From Dysgonomonas sp. PF1-14 (lineage in GTDB: Bacteria > Bacteroidota > Bacteroidia > Bacteroidales > Dysgonomonadaceae), in the NCBI RefSeq assembly GCF_029892965.1, contig NZ_JARXWN010000006.1, positions 62,001-126,000 on the forward strand: DNA of 64,000 bases. The letters run 5' to 3'. The notes under the pieces were generated by a model. That model was not told the origin of the DNA. It searched no databases and saw nothing but the letters and a program-made list of their open reading frames with translations. This document shows positions 16,814 to 24,450 of the stretch, piece by piece. The translations under genes and the position numbers were made by a program. Numbering within the stretch: position 1 is the stretch's first letter; each line of letters begins with the position of its first letter.

Positions 16814-17656
16814 ATGGAAGAGACGAATGACGGAATGACCTTTTGGGATCATTTAGAGGAATTGCGGTGGACACTCATCAGGTCTATCATAGCTCTGCTT
16901 ATATTTGCTATTGCAGGTTTTGCAGCAATGCCCTATATTTACGACAGTATAATAATGGGGCCTACCAATGCAAACTTTTTTCTTTACGAATACCTGTGTA
17001 AGGTAACCTCTGCCATACCCTTTCTTCCCGATTTTTGTGATGACACATTTCATGTAAATATCATCAATATTAACCTTACATCGCAGTTTTTCAGGCACAT
17101 GACCACCTCATTCTGGTTAGCCCTGATTCTGACATTCCCTTACTTGGTATTTGAAATATGGCGCTTCGTAAGCCCTGCCCTTTACGAAAGCGAGAAGAAA
17201 AGCATACGCTGGGTGTTCCTGTTTGGTACAATAATGTTTTTCATCGGATGCACAGTCGGTTATTCACTGGTTTTCCCTATTACCTTTCGTTTCCTTGCCA
17301 CATATCAGCTCAGCGATACTATTGTGAATCAGATATCCCTCGATTCGTATATGGACAATTTTCTGATGCTGGTATTCATCATGGGTATTGTATTCGAGTT
17401 GCCGCTCCTTTCGTGGTTGCTGTCTCAGTTGGGATTATTAAACAGGTCGTTCTTTAAGAAATTCAGAAGACATGCCATTGTCGGTTTGCTTGTATTATCG
17501 GCTATCATAACACCTTCGGGCGATCCGTTCACCTTGTCGGTAGTCTTTGTCCCACTCTATTTATTGTACGAGCTGAGCGCTTTCTTTGTGAAGCCTGCTC
17601 CCGAAGAGACAGATGAAGATGAGGAAGAAACAGATATAGCCAAGATAGAAGAGTAA
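16814..17656 (+). CDS. tatC: Twin-arginine translocase subunit TatC
   Basis: 280 aa with six transmembrane helices. Seen: the N-terminal FWDHLEELRW motif that reads the twin arginine, and the periplasmic FVSPALYESEK loop, plus an acidic C-terminal tail (TDEDEEETD). TatC is the receptor for Tat signals. The two Tat-tagged sugar oxidoreductases at 10.3-13.5 kb are obvious local clients. It ends only 4 bp from the end of the convergent WYL gene, leaving no room for a terminator. Confidence 0.95.
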   Translation: MEETNDGMTFWDHLEELRWTLIRSIIALLIFAIAGFAAMPYIYDSIIMGPTNANFFLYEYLCKVTSAIPFLPDFCDDTFHVNIININLTSQFFRHMTTSFWLALILTFPYLVFEIWRFVSPALYESEKKSIRWVFLFGTIMFFIGCTVGYSLVFPITFRFLATYQLSDTIVNQISLDSYMDNFLMLVFIMGIVFELPLLSWLLSQLGLLNRSFFKKFRRHAIVGLLVLSAIITPSGDPFTLSVVFVPLYLLYELSAFFVKPAPEETDEDEEETDIAKIEE

Positions 17657-17660
17657 GATA

Positions 17661-18686
17661 TTATTCTACTTCTTTGTTATACAATTCTTTTGCAAGCCGG
17701 AATTTCCATCTGAAAAAATCGACGAGAGATTGTGGAGCCAGTACTTTAATGTTGTCGGCAAACCCGAATATCTCGCGTTGTAGTTCCTGATTGATAATAA
17801 CATTCAGCTCAAATATTACAGAGCCGTCTGCCTGTTCTTCAATTACCTGCTGGCTTCTATGAAGCGGTTTTGTCTGGATATAAGGAGCATTCTGCGCATT
17901 TGCCCAAAATCGGACGGTTTCGGTCTTCTGATTCAATGTTTTAGTAACACCGACTACATCGTCGAAAAACGTAGCAGGATCGAATATTGTATTTTCCCTG
18001 TATGGTTCGTTTTCCGATATTTGCAGGCTGTGTATGCGGTCGAGGGCAAGATTGAGCAGCATTGGTGTTCCCTTTTTTATACCGAAAACGAACCAACGAT
18101 TCCTGTATTCTTTGAGCAGATACGGGTAAAAGAGAAAATTTGATGCCGAACGTGCTTTGAATGACCGGTATTTCATTTCCAATACCTGTTTGTTTACAAT
18201 GGCATTGTAGATGGTATCCAGATAACCCAGTCCTTGCAAACTTTCGTTTTTCTCAAAGTCGATTACAGGAGTTGTCTTTTGCTTGGCTGAGGTCACATGG
18301 TCTTCAAGACGGCTCACAATATCTTCCATCCCCGAAAAATAGGAGAAACTTCTGAATTGTCGCAGCACTTCCACAGCTTCCGACATTACTTTCAGGTCTT
18401 GTTCCGACAGCGGAGTATTAGTTATACTGTAATCCTCGTCTTCGTATGTATAATATTTATTGTCGTAAACAATAATAGGCGCATTATACCCCAGCTTTTC
18501 GCTACGCATCATCTGTATATCCATCTGCACTGTACGCTTGCTTATTCCCTTGTCTATCCCCTCATACTCATACAGAGCATCCGAGCAGGCGTCAATCAGG
18601 TCTTCGAGCGTCCACTGGCGATAACGGTTACGCAGACAAGTGTCTATCGTCTTATAGCGTATTAAAGCGTTCCTGTTTACCGGCAT
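17661..18686 (-). CDS. WYL-domain transcription regulator
   Basis: 341 aa. The N-terminal 85 residues form a DeoR-like winged helix (RYKTIDTCLRNRYRQWTLEDLI, then a SKRTVQMDIQMMR recognition helix), the middle is a WYL domain (FYPYLLKEYRNRWFVFG, LALDRI), and the C-terminus is the WCX domain. WYL regulators bind nucleic-acid or nucleotide ligands and commonly control DNA-damage, CRISPR and phage-defence genes. It is translated with an 87-aa protein starting upstream, and their transcript diverges from the RNA-repair operon across a 325-bp gap; it is the likely regulator of that operon. Confidence 0.9.
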   Translation of the reverse strand: MPVNRNALIRYKTIDTCLRNRYRQWTLEDLIDACSDALYEYEGIDKGISKRTVQMDIQMMRSEKLGYNAPIIVYDNKYYTYEDEDYSITNTPLSEQDLKVMSEAVEVLRQFRSFSYFSGMEDIVSRLEDHVTSAKQKTTPVIDFEKNESLQGLGYLDTIYNAIVNKQVLEMKYRSFKARSASNFLFYPYLLKEYRNRWFVFGIKKGTPMLLNLALDRIHSLQISENEPYRENTIFDPATFFDDVVGVTKTLNQKTETVRFWANAQNAPYIQTKPLHRSQQVIEEQADGSVIFELNVIINQELQREIFGFADNIKVLAPQSLVDFFRWKFRLAKELYNKEVE

Positions 18687-18689
18687 TTC

Positions 18690-18953
18690 TTATATTTTTC
18701 CGTTTAATTTGATTTCCGGCAGATTTCCGTTGTAACCGATTTCTACCATATCCCCTTCCGAGATATTATCATAAGACTCCTTATCGACGCAATATTCTGT
18801 ATTGTCGATAACTAAAATCCATTTATCTACAGGATTTAATTTTTGTCCCCAAAGGTTCGGGAACAAGTCTCCCAGAATAGGAATACATAGCGAACCATTT
18901 TCTGTTTCGTAGTCCGTTTTATACTTTTTCTTTTGCACAATTCCTGCTTTCAT
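18690..18953 (-). CDS. Small hypothetical protein upstream of the WYL regulator
   Basis: 87 aa, cytosolic, beta-rich (GSLCIPILGDLFPNLWGQKL, then WILVIDNTEYCVD). I do not recognise the family. Its stop lies 3 bp before the WYL start, so the two are co-translated; it may modulate the regulator. It has no signal peptide or HTH. Confidence 0.7.
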   Translation of the reverse strand: MKAGIVQKKKYKTDYETENGSLCIPILGDLFPNLWGQKLNPVDKWILVIDNTEYCVDKESYDNISEGDMVEIGYNGNLPEIKLNGKI

Positions 18954-19278
18954 TCTACAAAATTTGTTAAGGTGAATGTTCTAGTCTGTGTTAAAACCCA
19001 ATCTTATCTGTACAAGTCGTCCTTCAAAGTAAAGGAAAATAATAATACTACGCAAGAGCTTTGCGCCATAATCCTTGTTTTTAAGAATTGAAGGTAAATT
19101 TTGCCTTGTTAAAAAATGTTCATACCTTTGTGCAAATTATTTACAACCGCTTTATACAGAATGTCATGTAATTGTTTAGTTTACATAGCGGGTTTCATAC
19201 CGCCTTTGTCAAGACTGTAACTTCTTTGTTGCAGCCCCTGTCAGCTATTGTATTCTATAAACTAAAAACAATTACATT
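18954..19278. promoter_or_regulatory. Divergent regulatory region between WYL gene and RNA-repair operon
   Basis: 325 bp. It holds a consensus plus-strand promoter (19100-19130), a 17-nt near-palindrome AAGGTAAATTTTGCCTT (19091-19107) lying over the -33 box, and a second inverted repeat ATGTAA/TTACAT (19166-19186) in the 140-nt leader. These are candidate WYL operator sites. I see no clear minus-strand promoter and no recognisable riboswitch. Confidence 0.55.
19100..19130 (+). promoter_or_regulatory. Promoter of the RNA-repair operon
   Basis: TTTG (19100-19103), 19 bp, then TACCTTTG (19123-19130): an exact Bacteroidota -33/-7 match. Confidence 0.75.
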
Positions 19279-19974
19279 ATGTTATCACAAAAATATGGTC
19301 GTACTTATCATTTTCCGTTTTCGCCCGGAACCACTAGCGACGACCGCATCAATCATACATATTGGGACGATATCCGGCAGATAGAAACACTTGTCCATAC
19401 CGAAAAGCTGGATGGCGAAAACAATTGTCTCAACCAATTCGGGGTATTCGCACGCTCACATGCTGCACCTACTACTTCGACATGGACAAACCAGATACGT
19501 GAACGCTGGGAACTGATAAAGCGGGATCTCGGTGATATAGAACTTTTCGGAGAAAATCTCTATGCAGTTCATTCCATCGAATATAAAGCGATAGAGTCGT
19601 ATTATTACATCTTTGCAGTACGCTGTCTCGACAAATGGCTATCGTGGGAAGAGGTGAAGTTTTATGCTGCATTATTCGATTTTCCTACGGTTCCCGAACT
19701 ACTGATAGAACCGACAGCAGGGTTAACTCAGCAAGGATTACAAGATCGGATATTAGATTGGGCACAAGAGCCGAGTGTATTTGGTTCGGTAGATATGCAG
19801 ACACATACAGGCTGTACACGCGAAGGAATCGTAAGCCGTAATATGGATGAATATGCAGTAGCTGATTTTGCTCATAATGTATTCAAATATGTACGCAAAG
19901 GTCATGTAAAGACCGATGAGCACTGGACACGCAACTGGCAACGTGCAAAATTAATTTGGGAAAGGAGAGGATAA
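19279..19974 (+). CDS. ATP-dependent RNA ligase, Rnl2-like fold
   Basis: 231 aa, all nucleotidyltransferase domain. Motif I is EKLDGEN (42-48) with Lys43 as the AMP-accepting residue; motif III-like FGENLYAVHSIEY is at 90-102, motif IV EGIVSR at 182-187 and motif V KYVRK at 203-207. No C-terminal RNA-binding domain follows, so it is a minimal ligase. Such ligases seal 5'-phosphate to 3'-OH RNA ends. The HD-Pnk gene downstream would produce exactly those ends. It opens the operon. Confidence 0.88.
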   Translation: MLSQKYGRTYHFPFSPGTTSDDRINHTYWDDIRQIETLVHTEKLDGENNCLNQFGVFARSHAAPTTSTWTNQIRERWELIKRDLGDIELFGENLYAVHSIEYKAIESYYYIFAVRCLDKWLSWEEVKFYAALFDFPTVPELLIEPTAGLTQQGLQDRILDWAQEPSVFGSVDMQTHTGCTREGIVSRNMDEYAVADFAHNVFKYVRKGHVKTDEHWTRNWQRAKLIWERRG

Positions 19975-19976
19975 TT

Positions 19977-20786
19977 ATGCGAGACAATACAAGACGAAAT
20001 AGAAATATAGGTACAGCAAAACAAGGCTATGGGCAAAATAATAAAATGAAAATAGCTGAGCCTTTGTTTGCCTCAGATTGCAGATGGTTTCCCGAACGCC
20101 TCGAAAAATACAGAAAAGAGACGCGGGTAATAAACGACCATGAATTTATATTTGTTGTAGAAGATACTATAAAAGGATATTACCATGCTTGTAGTGTAGA
20201 TGATATTGCAGAGATGATTGGTCATATCCCTGTCGAAGATTACGGAGAAATGAAATATATTATCCTTCGCCAACCTAAGAGAAAGGAAGCTCTCCTGTCT
20301 CCTGTTTGGGGACGGCTGATTTATTCGTATGAATTTGAAGGAAATTATTTTCCGGCCATTATTTTGGAGGCTGCGGAAGAAGGTTTCTTATTGGAATTTT
20401 CAAGGAAGCTTTCTGTAGGGAATGTAAAGGAGATCGAGCGATTGAAAAAAGATGGATATCAATTTGTTGAAGACCGAAAATTCTATCAGGCTCAGGTATT
20501 TCCTGAAAATGTAAGAAGTACTCTTTTATACAGAACTTTGCTTCATGAATTCGGGCATTACAGGCAATATCTGAGTGTTGTTGAAGATCCTGGACATGAG
20601 GATGAAGAATTTGAAGAATGGGAAAAAAGACGTGACTATTATCACGACAGTATTCTTTCTTCCGAGAAAGAGAAGTTTGCACATTCATATGCAGACAAGT
20701 TGAGAAAAAAATTAGAAAATGAAGGTATTATACCTCTTGAAAAGAAAGGAAAAATAAATTATGATTTGGAAAATAACACAAAATAA
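19977..20786 (+). CDS. HExxH putative zinc-protease-like protein A
   Basis: 269 aa from the ATG at 19977, preceded by a good AGGAGAGG site; an earlier TTG in frame is less likely. The only clear motif is LLHEFGHYRQYL with HEFGH at 190-194, and an acidic helix near 228-240 (EKEKFAHSYAD) that could give a third Glu ligand, as in gluzincins. The N-terminal 180 residues are not recognised. No signal peptide, so it acts in the cytoplasm. It sits 2 bp after the RNA ligase stop and overlaps the HD-Pnk start by 26 bp, so it is translationally linked to both. Confidence 0.7.
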   Translation: MRDNTRRNRNIGTAKQGYGQNNKMKIAEPLFASDCRWFPERLEKYRKETRVINDHEFIFVVEDTIKGYYHACSVDDIAEMIGHIPVEDYGEMKYIILRQPKRKEALLSPVWGRLIYSYEFEGNYFPAIILEAAEEGFLLEFSRKLSVGNVKEIERLKKDGYQFVEDRKFYQAQVFPENVRSTLLYRTLLHEFGHYRQYLSVVEDPGHEDEEFEEWEKRRDYYHDSILSSEKEKFAHSYADKLRKKLENEGIIPLEKKGKINYDLENNTK

Positions 20787-21873
20787 AGACTGGGATGCCC
20801 TCGAAAAACAGTTTTCGTGGGTAGCCGATATGAAAGATGTGGCACAGCATACGACACACCATGCCGAGGGCAATGTTGCAGTGCATACACAAATGGTATT
20901 AAAGGAATTGGAAAATATGCCCGCATATAAGGCCTTGTCTGAGCAGGAGCAGGAAATACTATGGGCAGCAGCCTTGTTGCACGATGTAGAAAAACGCTCG
21001 ACTTCGCAGGATGAAGGCGATGGTAATATTTCGGCCAGTGGGCATGCACGCAGAGGTGAATACACAGCCCGCACGATATTGTATAGGGATATTCCCACTC
21101 CGTTTCATATTCGCGAACAAGTAGCATCTTTGGTACGCTTTCACGGATTACCGTTATGGTTGATGGAAAAGTTAGAACCTGCTAAAAAAATACATGCCGT
21201 ATCGCTGAGAGTAAATACACAACACCTGAAAATGCTGGCAGAAGCAGATGCTCGTGGACGTGTGTGCGAAGACCTGCCTCACCTGCTGGAGTCATTAGAC
21301 CTGTTTGAAATATTCTGCAAAGATGAGGGTTGCTGGGGTAAATCTCTGGAGTTTGAAACGCCGAATGCGCGGTTCCAATATTTTGATACGATAGACGGTT
21401 ACATCGGTTATGTCCCATTCGATAATTTTAAGAGTGAGGTAACCATGCTCTCGGGACTTCCGGGTATGGGAAAAGATCACTATATACAGTCGCTCGGTAC
21501 TGATATCCCTGTTATTAGTCTCGACGCTCTTCGTCGTAAACATAAAGTGAGTCCGACAGACAGATCGGCTAACGGTAGGGTAGTGCAGGAGGCGAAAGAG
21601 CAGGCACGCAGGTATTTACGCAAGGGGCAGAACTTTGTGTGGAATGCAACGAATATTACGCGCCTGATGCGTCAGCAGCTGGTAGACCTGTTCACTCTGT
21701 ACGATGCGAAAGTGAAGATCGTGTATGTGGAAAAGCCGTATGATGTATGGCGAAAGCAAAACCGTAGCCGCGAATATATGCTGCCTGAAGATGTGTTGGA
21801 TAAGATGCTCACTAAGCTTGAAATACCGCAGTTGACGGAGGCGCATGAGGTGGAGTATATTATAGAAGAGTAA
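20761..21873 (+). CDS. HD-Pnk: HD phosphoesterase fused to polynucleotide 5'-kinase
   Basis: 370 aa. The N-terminal half is an HD domain with His34/His42, the HD pair at 74-75 (LLHDVEK), RFHG at 126-129 and Asp163. The C-terminal half is a P-loop kinase with Walker A GLPGMGKD at 232-239, a DALRRK lid-type segment near 255 and NATN at 295-298. The arrangement is that of HD-Pnk, described in Runella, where the HD part removes 2',3'-phosphates and the kinase phosphorylates 5'-OH ends. With the RNA ligase it makes a complete heal-and-seal set. The start lies inside the preceding ORF. Confidence 0.88.
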   Translation: MIWKITQNKDWDALEKQFSWVADMKDVAQHTTHHAEGNVAVHTQMVLKELENMPAYKALSEQEQEILWAAALLHDVEKRSTSQDEGDGNISASGHARRGEYTARTILYRDIPTPFHIREQVASLVRFHGLPLWLMEKLEPAKKIHAVSLRVNTQHLKMLAEADARGRVCEDLPHLLESLDLFEIFCKDEGCWGKSLEFETPNARFQYFDTIDGYIGYVPFDNFKSEVTMLSGLPGMGKDHYIQSLGTDIPVISLDALRRKHKVSPTDRSANGRVVQEAKEQARRYLRKGQNFVWNATNITRLMRQQLVDLFTLYDAKVKIVYVEKPYDVWRKQNRSREYMLPEDVLDKMLTKLEIPQLTEAHEVEYIIEE

Positions 21874-21877
21874 AGCA

Positions 21878-22474
21878 ATGAATAGAAGAACCGCAACGAA
21901 AGTAAAGAATGGGCGTGTACAAAAGAAGAACAATCATAAGTTAACGCCCAACTATTGGAATACCAGACAGGATGTTCTTCAGATAGATGTGGAACCTGCC
22001 GGAAAAGGGTATAAACATTTTTTGAAAAAGCGGGATATTATCAAATTTCTGGAGATACTACCTAACTGGGAGGAGATAGATATTGATCTGAATGCTATCG
22101 TTCTGGCTAGAGGTGAATATAATACGGCTGGGTGGTATTATTCAAAAGGAGTAATTGGTATATGTGCAAGGGAAAAAGACACTACACAGTATCTGAATCT
22201 AAATTTCTTTTATGATCATAAAGATTTATTTGATCGTCTTGAGCTAAGGTATGAAATGAAGAAGGACTATGTTATATGTCACTGGGAAGAATACCAGATA
22301 CGTGCATATCTGCTTCTGCATATCTTGTTGCATGAAATGGGACATCATCACGACCGTATAACAACTAAGTCGAAAAAATATATTGCCAGAGGCGAGGAGT
22401 ATGCGGAAAGTTATGCTATAAAGTATGAGAAGATAATATGGAACAGATATTTTGAATGCTTTGATCAGGAGTAG
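21878..22474 (+). CDS. HExxH putative zinc-protease-like protein B
   Basis: 198 aa, basic N-terminus. HEMGH at 152-156 in LLHEMGHHHDR, followed 17 residues later by GEEYAESYA (172-180), whose Glu could be the third zinc ligand; this is the same layout as the HExxH protein encoded two genes upstream, though the rest differs. No signal peptide. It begins 4 bp after the HD-Pnk stop and ends the operon. Substrate unknown. Two different HExxH proteins in one RNA-repair operon is unusual. Confidence 0.7.
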   Translation: MNRRTATKVKNGRVQKKNNHKLTPNYWNTRQDVLQIDVEPAGKGYKHFLKKRDIIKFLEILPNWEEIDIDLNAIVLARGEYNTAGWYYSKGVIGICAREKDTTQYLNLNFFYDHKDLFDRLELRYEMKKDYVICHWEEYQIRAYLLLHILLHEMGHHHDRITTKSKKYIARGEEYAESYAIKYEKIIWNRYFECFDQE

Positions 22475-22569
22475 AAAGCCTATAGTTAAATTTTTTAAAC
22501 TTTTTAAAGACTTTCTTGTTCACTTAGTAGATAAAGTAAGTTATAAATATTTAACAAATTAAACGAATT

Positions 22570-22962
22570 ATGCACAAAACAATATTATTGCTGTTTTCAA
22601 TTACGTTACTTTTCGGAGCGTGTAGCAATAAAGGTACAATGGAGAAACTGGTTATAGCCTCACAGCAGGGAGACTGTGTAGGTGTTGCACCTATGAAATG
22701 CCTTCTGGTAAAAAAAGAAGGTCAGACAAATTGGGAGTTTTTCTACAACAACATAGAAGGATTCAATTATGAACCCGGATATGAATATGTACTTGATGTG
22801 AAAGTAGAGAAAATAGAATATCCGGCAGCCGATCAGTCTGCTCTGAAATATACTTTAGTAAAAGAAGTATCGAAAGAACAAAAGGCTTCGGATAATTTGC
22901 CTAAGATGCAGGTAGAAGAACTGATAGAAGATATTACCCTTTTAGGCGATTCTATCGAATAA
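22570..22962 (+). CDS. DUF4377-type lipoprotein
   Basis: 130 aa. Lipobox LLFGAC with Cys18. The mature domain shows the DUF4377 pattern: a Cys-containing CVGVAPMKCLLVKKEG, then WEFFYNNIEGFNYEPGYEYVL and a final LKYTLVKEVSKE. These domains occur in periplasmic or outer-membrane lipoproteins alone or with META/HslJ domains, function unclear. It is a single-gene unit closed by a terminator. Confidence 0.78.
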   Translation: MHKTILLLFSITLLFGACSNKGTMEKLVIASQQGDCVGVAPMKCLLVKKEGQTNWEFFYNNIEGFNYEPGYEYVLDVKVEKIEYPAADQSALKYTLVKEVSKEQKASDNLPKMQVEELIEDITLLGDSIE

Positions 22963-22987
22963 GAAGAATCTGATGAACAGATGACAA

Positions 22988-23020
22988 AAGGGCTGTTTCC
23001 CATGTAGACAGCCCTTCCTT
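22988..23020 (+). terminator. Terminator after the DUF4377 gene
   Basis: AAGGGCTGT (22988-22996) and ACAGCCCTT (23008-23016) form a perfect 9-bp stem with an 11-nt loop; the T-run after it is short. Confidence 0.7.
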
Positions 23021-23082
23021 CAACCTCTATTTAACAAAAAGCCTTATCTCTAAGGCGAAGAGATTTCTCATTGTATTTGTTG

Positions 23083-24330
23083 CTAAGGTTTCATGCCCAT
23101 AGCCTTGATGTATCCGTCATTCTTCACACAATTACTGAATTTCATATTCTCCAGTAAGTCTGTCATTGCTTTTTTTACCATTGCCTGATCTGGTCTCGCA
23201 TTGCGTACTTTTTCGAGAGTACCTCTGTCCTTTTTTGTATATTCTACAATTATATCCCAATTTTCGGGTTTAGGAATGGTTACCATACAGCTGTTTGGTA
23301 CCATTTTCTTATACGGCCAGTAATGCCATCCGATGTTGTTACGTTCCATCAGGCGAGTCCATGCCGCAATCCATTCATTTGTATTTTCTCCTGTTTCACC
23401 CATATAGATAGGCAGGTTTACACTGTCTCTGAAATTTACAAAATCCTGTATATTGTTTTGCAATGTGTCGCACCAGTAACGGTGGCAGGTGTACATCAGC
23501 TTATCATCGAATTTTGAATCTTTAAATACATTGAAGTTTCCGTTCCATTGTGCTCCTCCTAGTAGTACAATATGGTTTTTGTCAATGGTGCGGATAGAAT
23601 CTACACACCTTTTGTATAGCGGTTCCAGCGAATCGTTGAGGTGTGCATCCTTTTCGAGGAAATAGTGAGCGATAGGTTCATTCAGCAAGTCGTAACCTAA
23701 AATGATGGTATCGTTTGCATAATGTGTAGCTACGTCTTTCCATATCTCGCAGAATTGCTTTTTGCTGGCTTCGCTATTCATCAGCCATGGATATCCGTAG
23801 CTGTCGTCTATATTGTCGCCGGTTTGTCCGCCGGGCGCATCGTGCATATCCAGTATAACATACAGGTTCTGTTGACGACACCACTCTACTACCTGATCTA
23901 TGAGTTCGAAACCGTCGTGTGCAGCATCGAGCCCCATGTAATCTTCGTTCGTGAACATTTTGTAGTGGAACGGTATCCTTATAGAGTTCATCCCTGTTTG
24001 TTTGATATATTTAATATCGTCTTCGGTAATATAGTTCTTTTTGAACTCTTTCCAGAACTCTCTGGTGAAGTCCGGTCCTACCATTTCGCAAAAAGCTTCG
24101 TCGATAAGTCTGAACGAACTGGCTTCGGCTCCGAAGAAGAACATATATCCTTCAGGATTGAGCCAGTTGCCCAGATTGATTCCCTGTATAAGGAATTTTT
24201 CTCCATCAGGTTTTATCAGATCAGGACCTTCGACTTTTAAAAAACGGTCTGTAGCCGGTTGTTGCTGATTTTCAGATTTGCAACCGAATAATATAAGGGG
24301 AAGTATAAGGAAGTAAATAAATTTCTTCAT
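23083..24330 (-). CDS. GH5-family glycoside hydrolase lipoprotein
   Basis: 415 aa. Lipobox LILFGC, Cys17. The (beta/alpha)8 GH5 landmarks are present: GINLGNWL, SIRIPFHY, VILDMHDAPGGQ, LLNEP with the general acid Glu, and YMGETGE with the nucleophile Glu. The GINLGNW start resembles exo-beta-1,3-glucanase/cellulase-type members. It is the last gene of the glucan locus, but a terminator lies between it and the GH3 gene, so it may be expressed less or separately. Probably faces the outside or periplasm. Confidence 0.88.
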   Translation of the reverse strand: MKKFIYFLILPLILFGCKSENQQQPATDRFLKVEGPDLIKPDGEKFLIQGINLGNWLNPEGYMFFFGAEASSFRLIDEAFCEMVGPDFTREFWKEFKKNYITEDDIKYIKQTGMNSIRIPFHYKMFTNEDYMGLDAAHDGFELIDQVVEWCRQQNLYVILDMHDAPGGQTGDNIDDSYGYPWLMNSEASKKQFCEIWKDVATHYANDTIILGYDLLNEPIAHYFLEKDAHLNDSLEPLYKRCVDSIRTIDKNHIVLLGGAQWNGNFNVFKDSKFDDKLMYTCHRYWCDTLQNNIQDFVNFRDSVNLPIYMGETGENTNEWIAAWTRLMERNNIGWHYWPYKKMVPNSCMVTIPKPENWDIIVEYTKKDRGTLEKVRNARPDQAMVKKAMTDLLENMKFSNCVKNDGYIKAMGMKP

Positions 24331-24387
24331 GGCATTTACATATTTGCTGATACCAGCTGTGAATTGAGTCTACATTGTAATAATAAA

Positions 24388-24436
24388 AGGCACAGGGAAC
24401 TATGAAAATCTGATATGTGTTTATTACCCTGTGCCT
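24388..24436 (-). terminator. Terminator after the GH3 gene
   Basis: AGGCACAGGG and CCCTGTGCCT form a perfect 10-bp stem with a 29-nt loop; on the minus strand the stem is followed by TTTTATTA. Confidence 0.7.
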
Positions 24437-24450
24437 CTTCGTTCTGTCCT

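Noticed and set aside
18954-19278. Possible riboswitch or structured RNA in the long leader of the RNA ligase gene
   Set aside because: Only short inverted repeats are visible and none matches a riboswitch family I know; they fit operator sites better.
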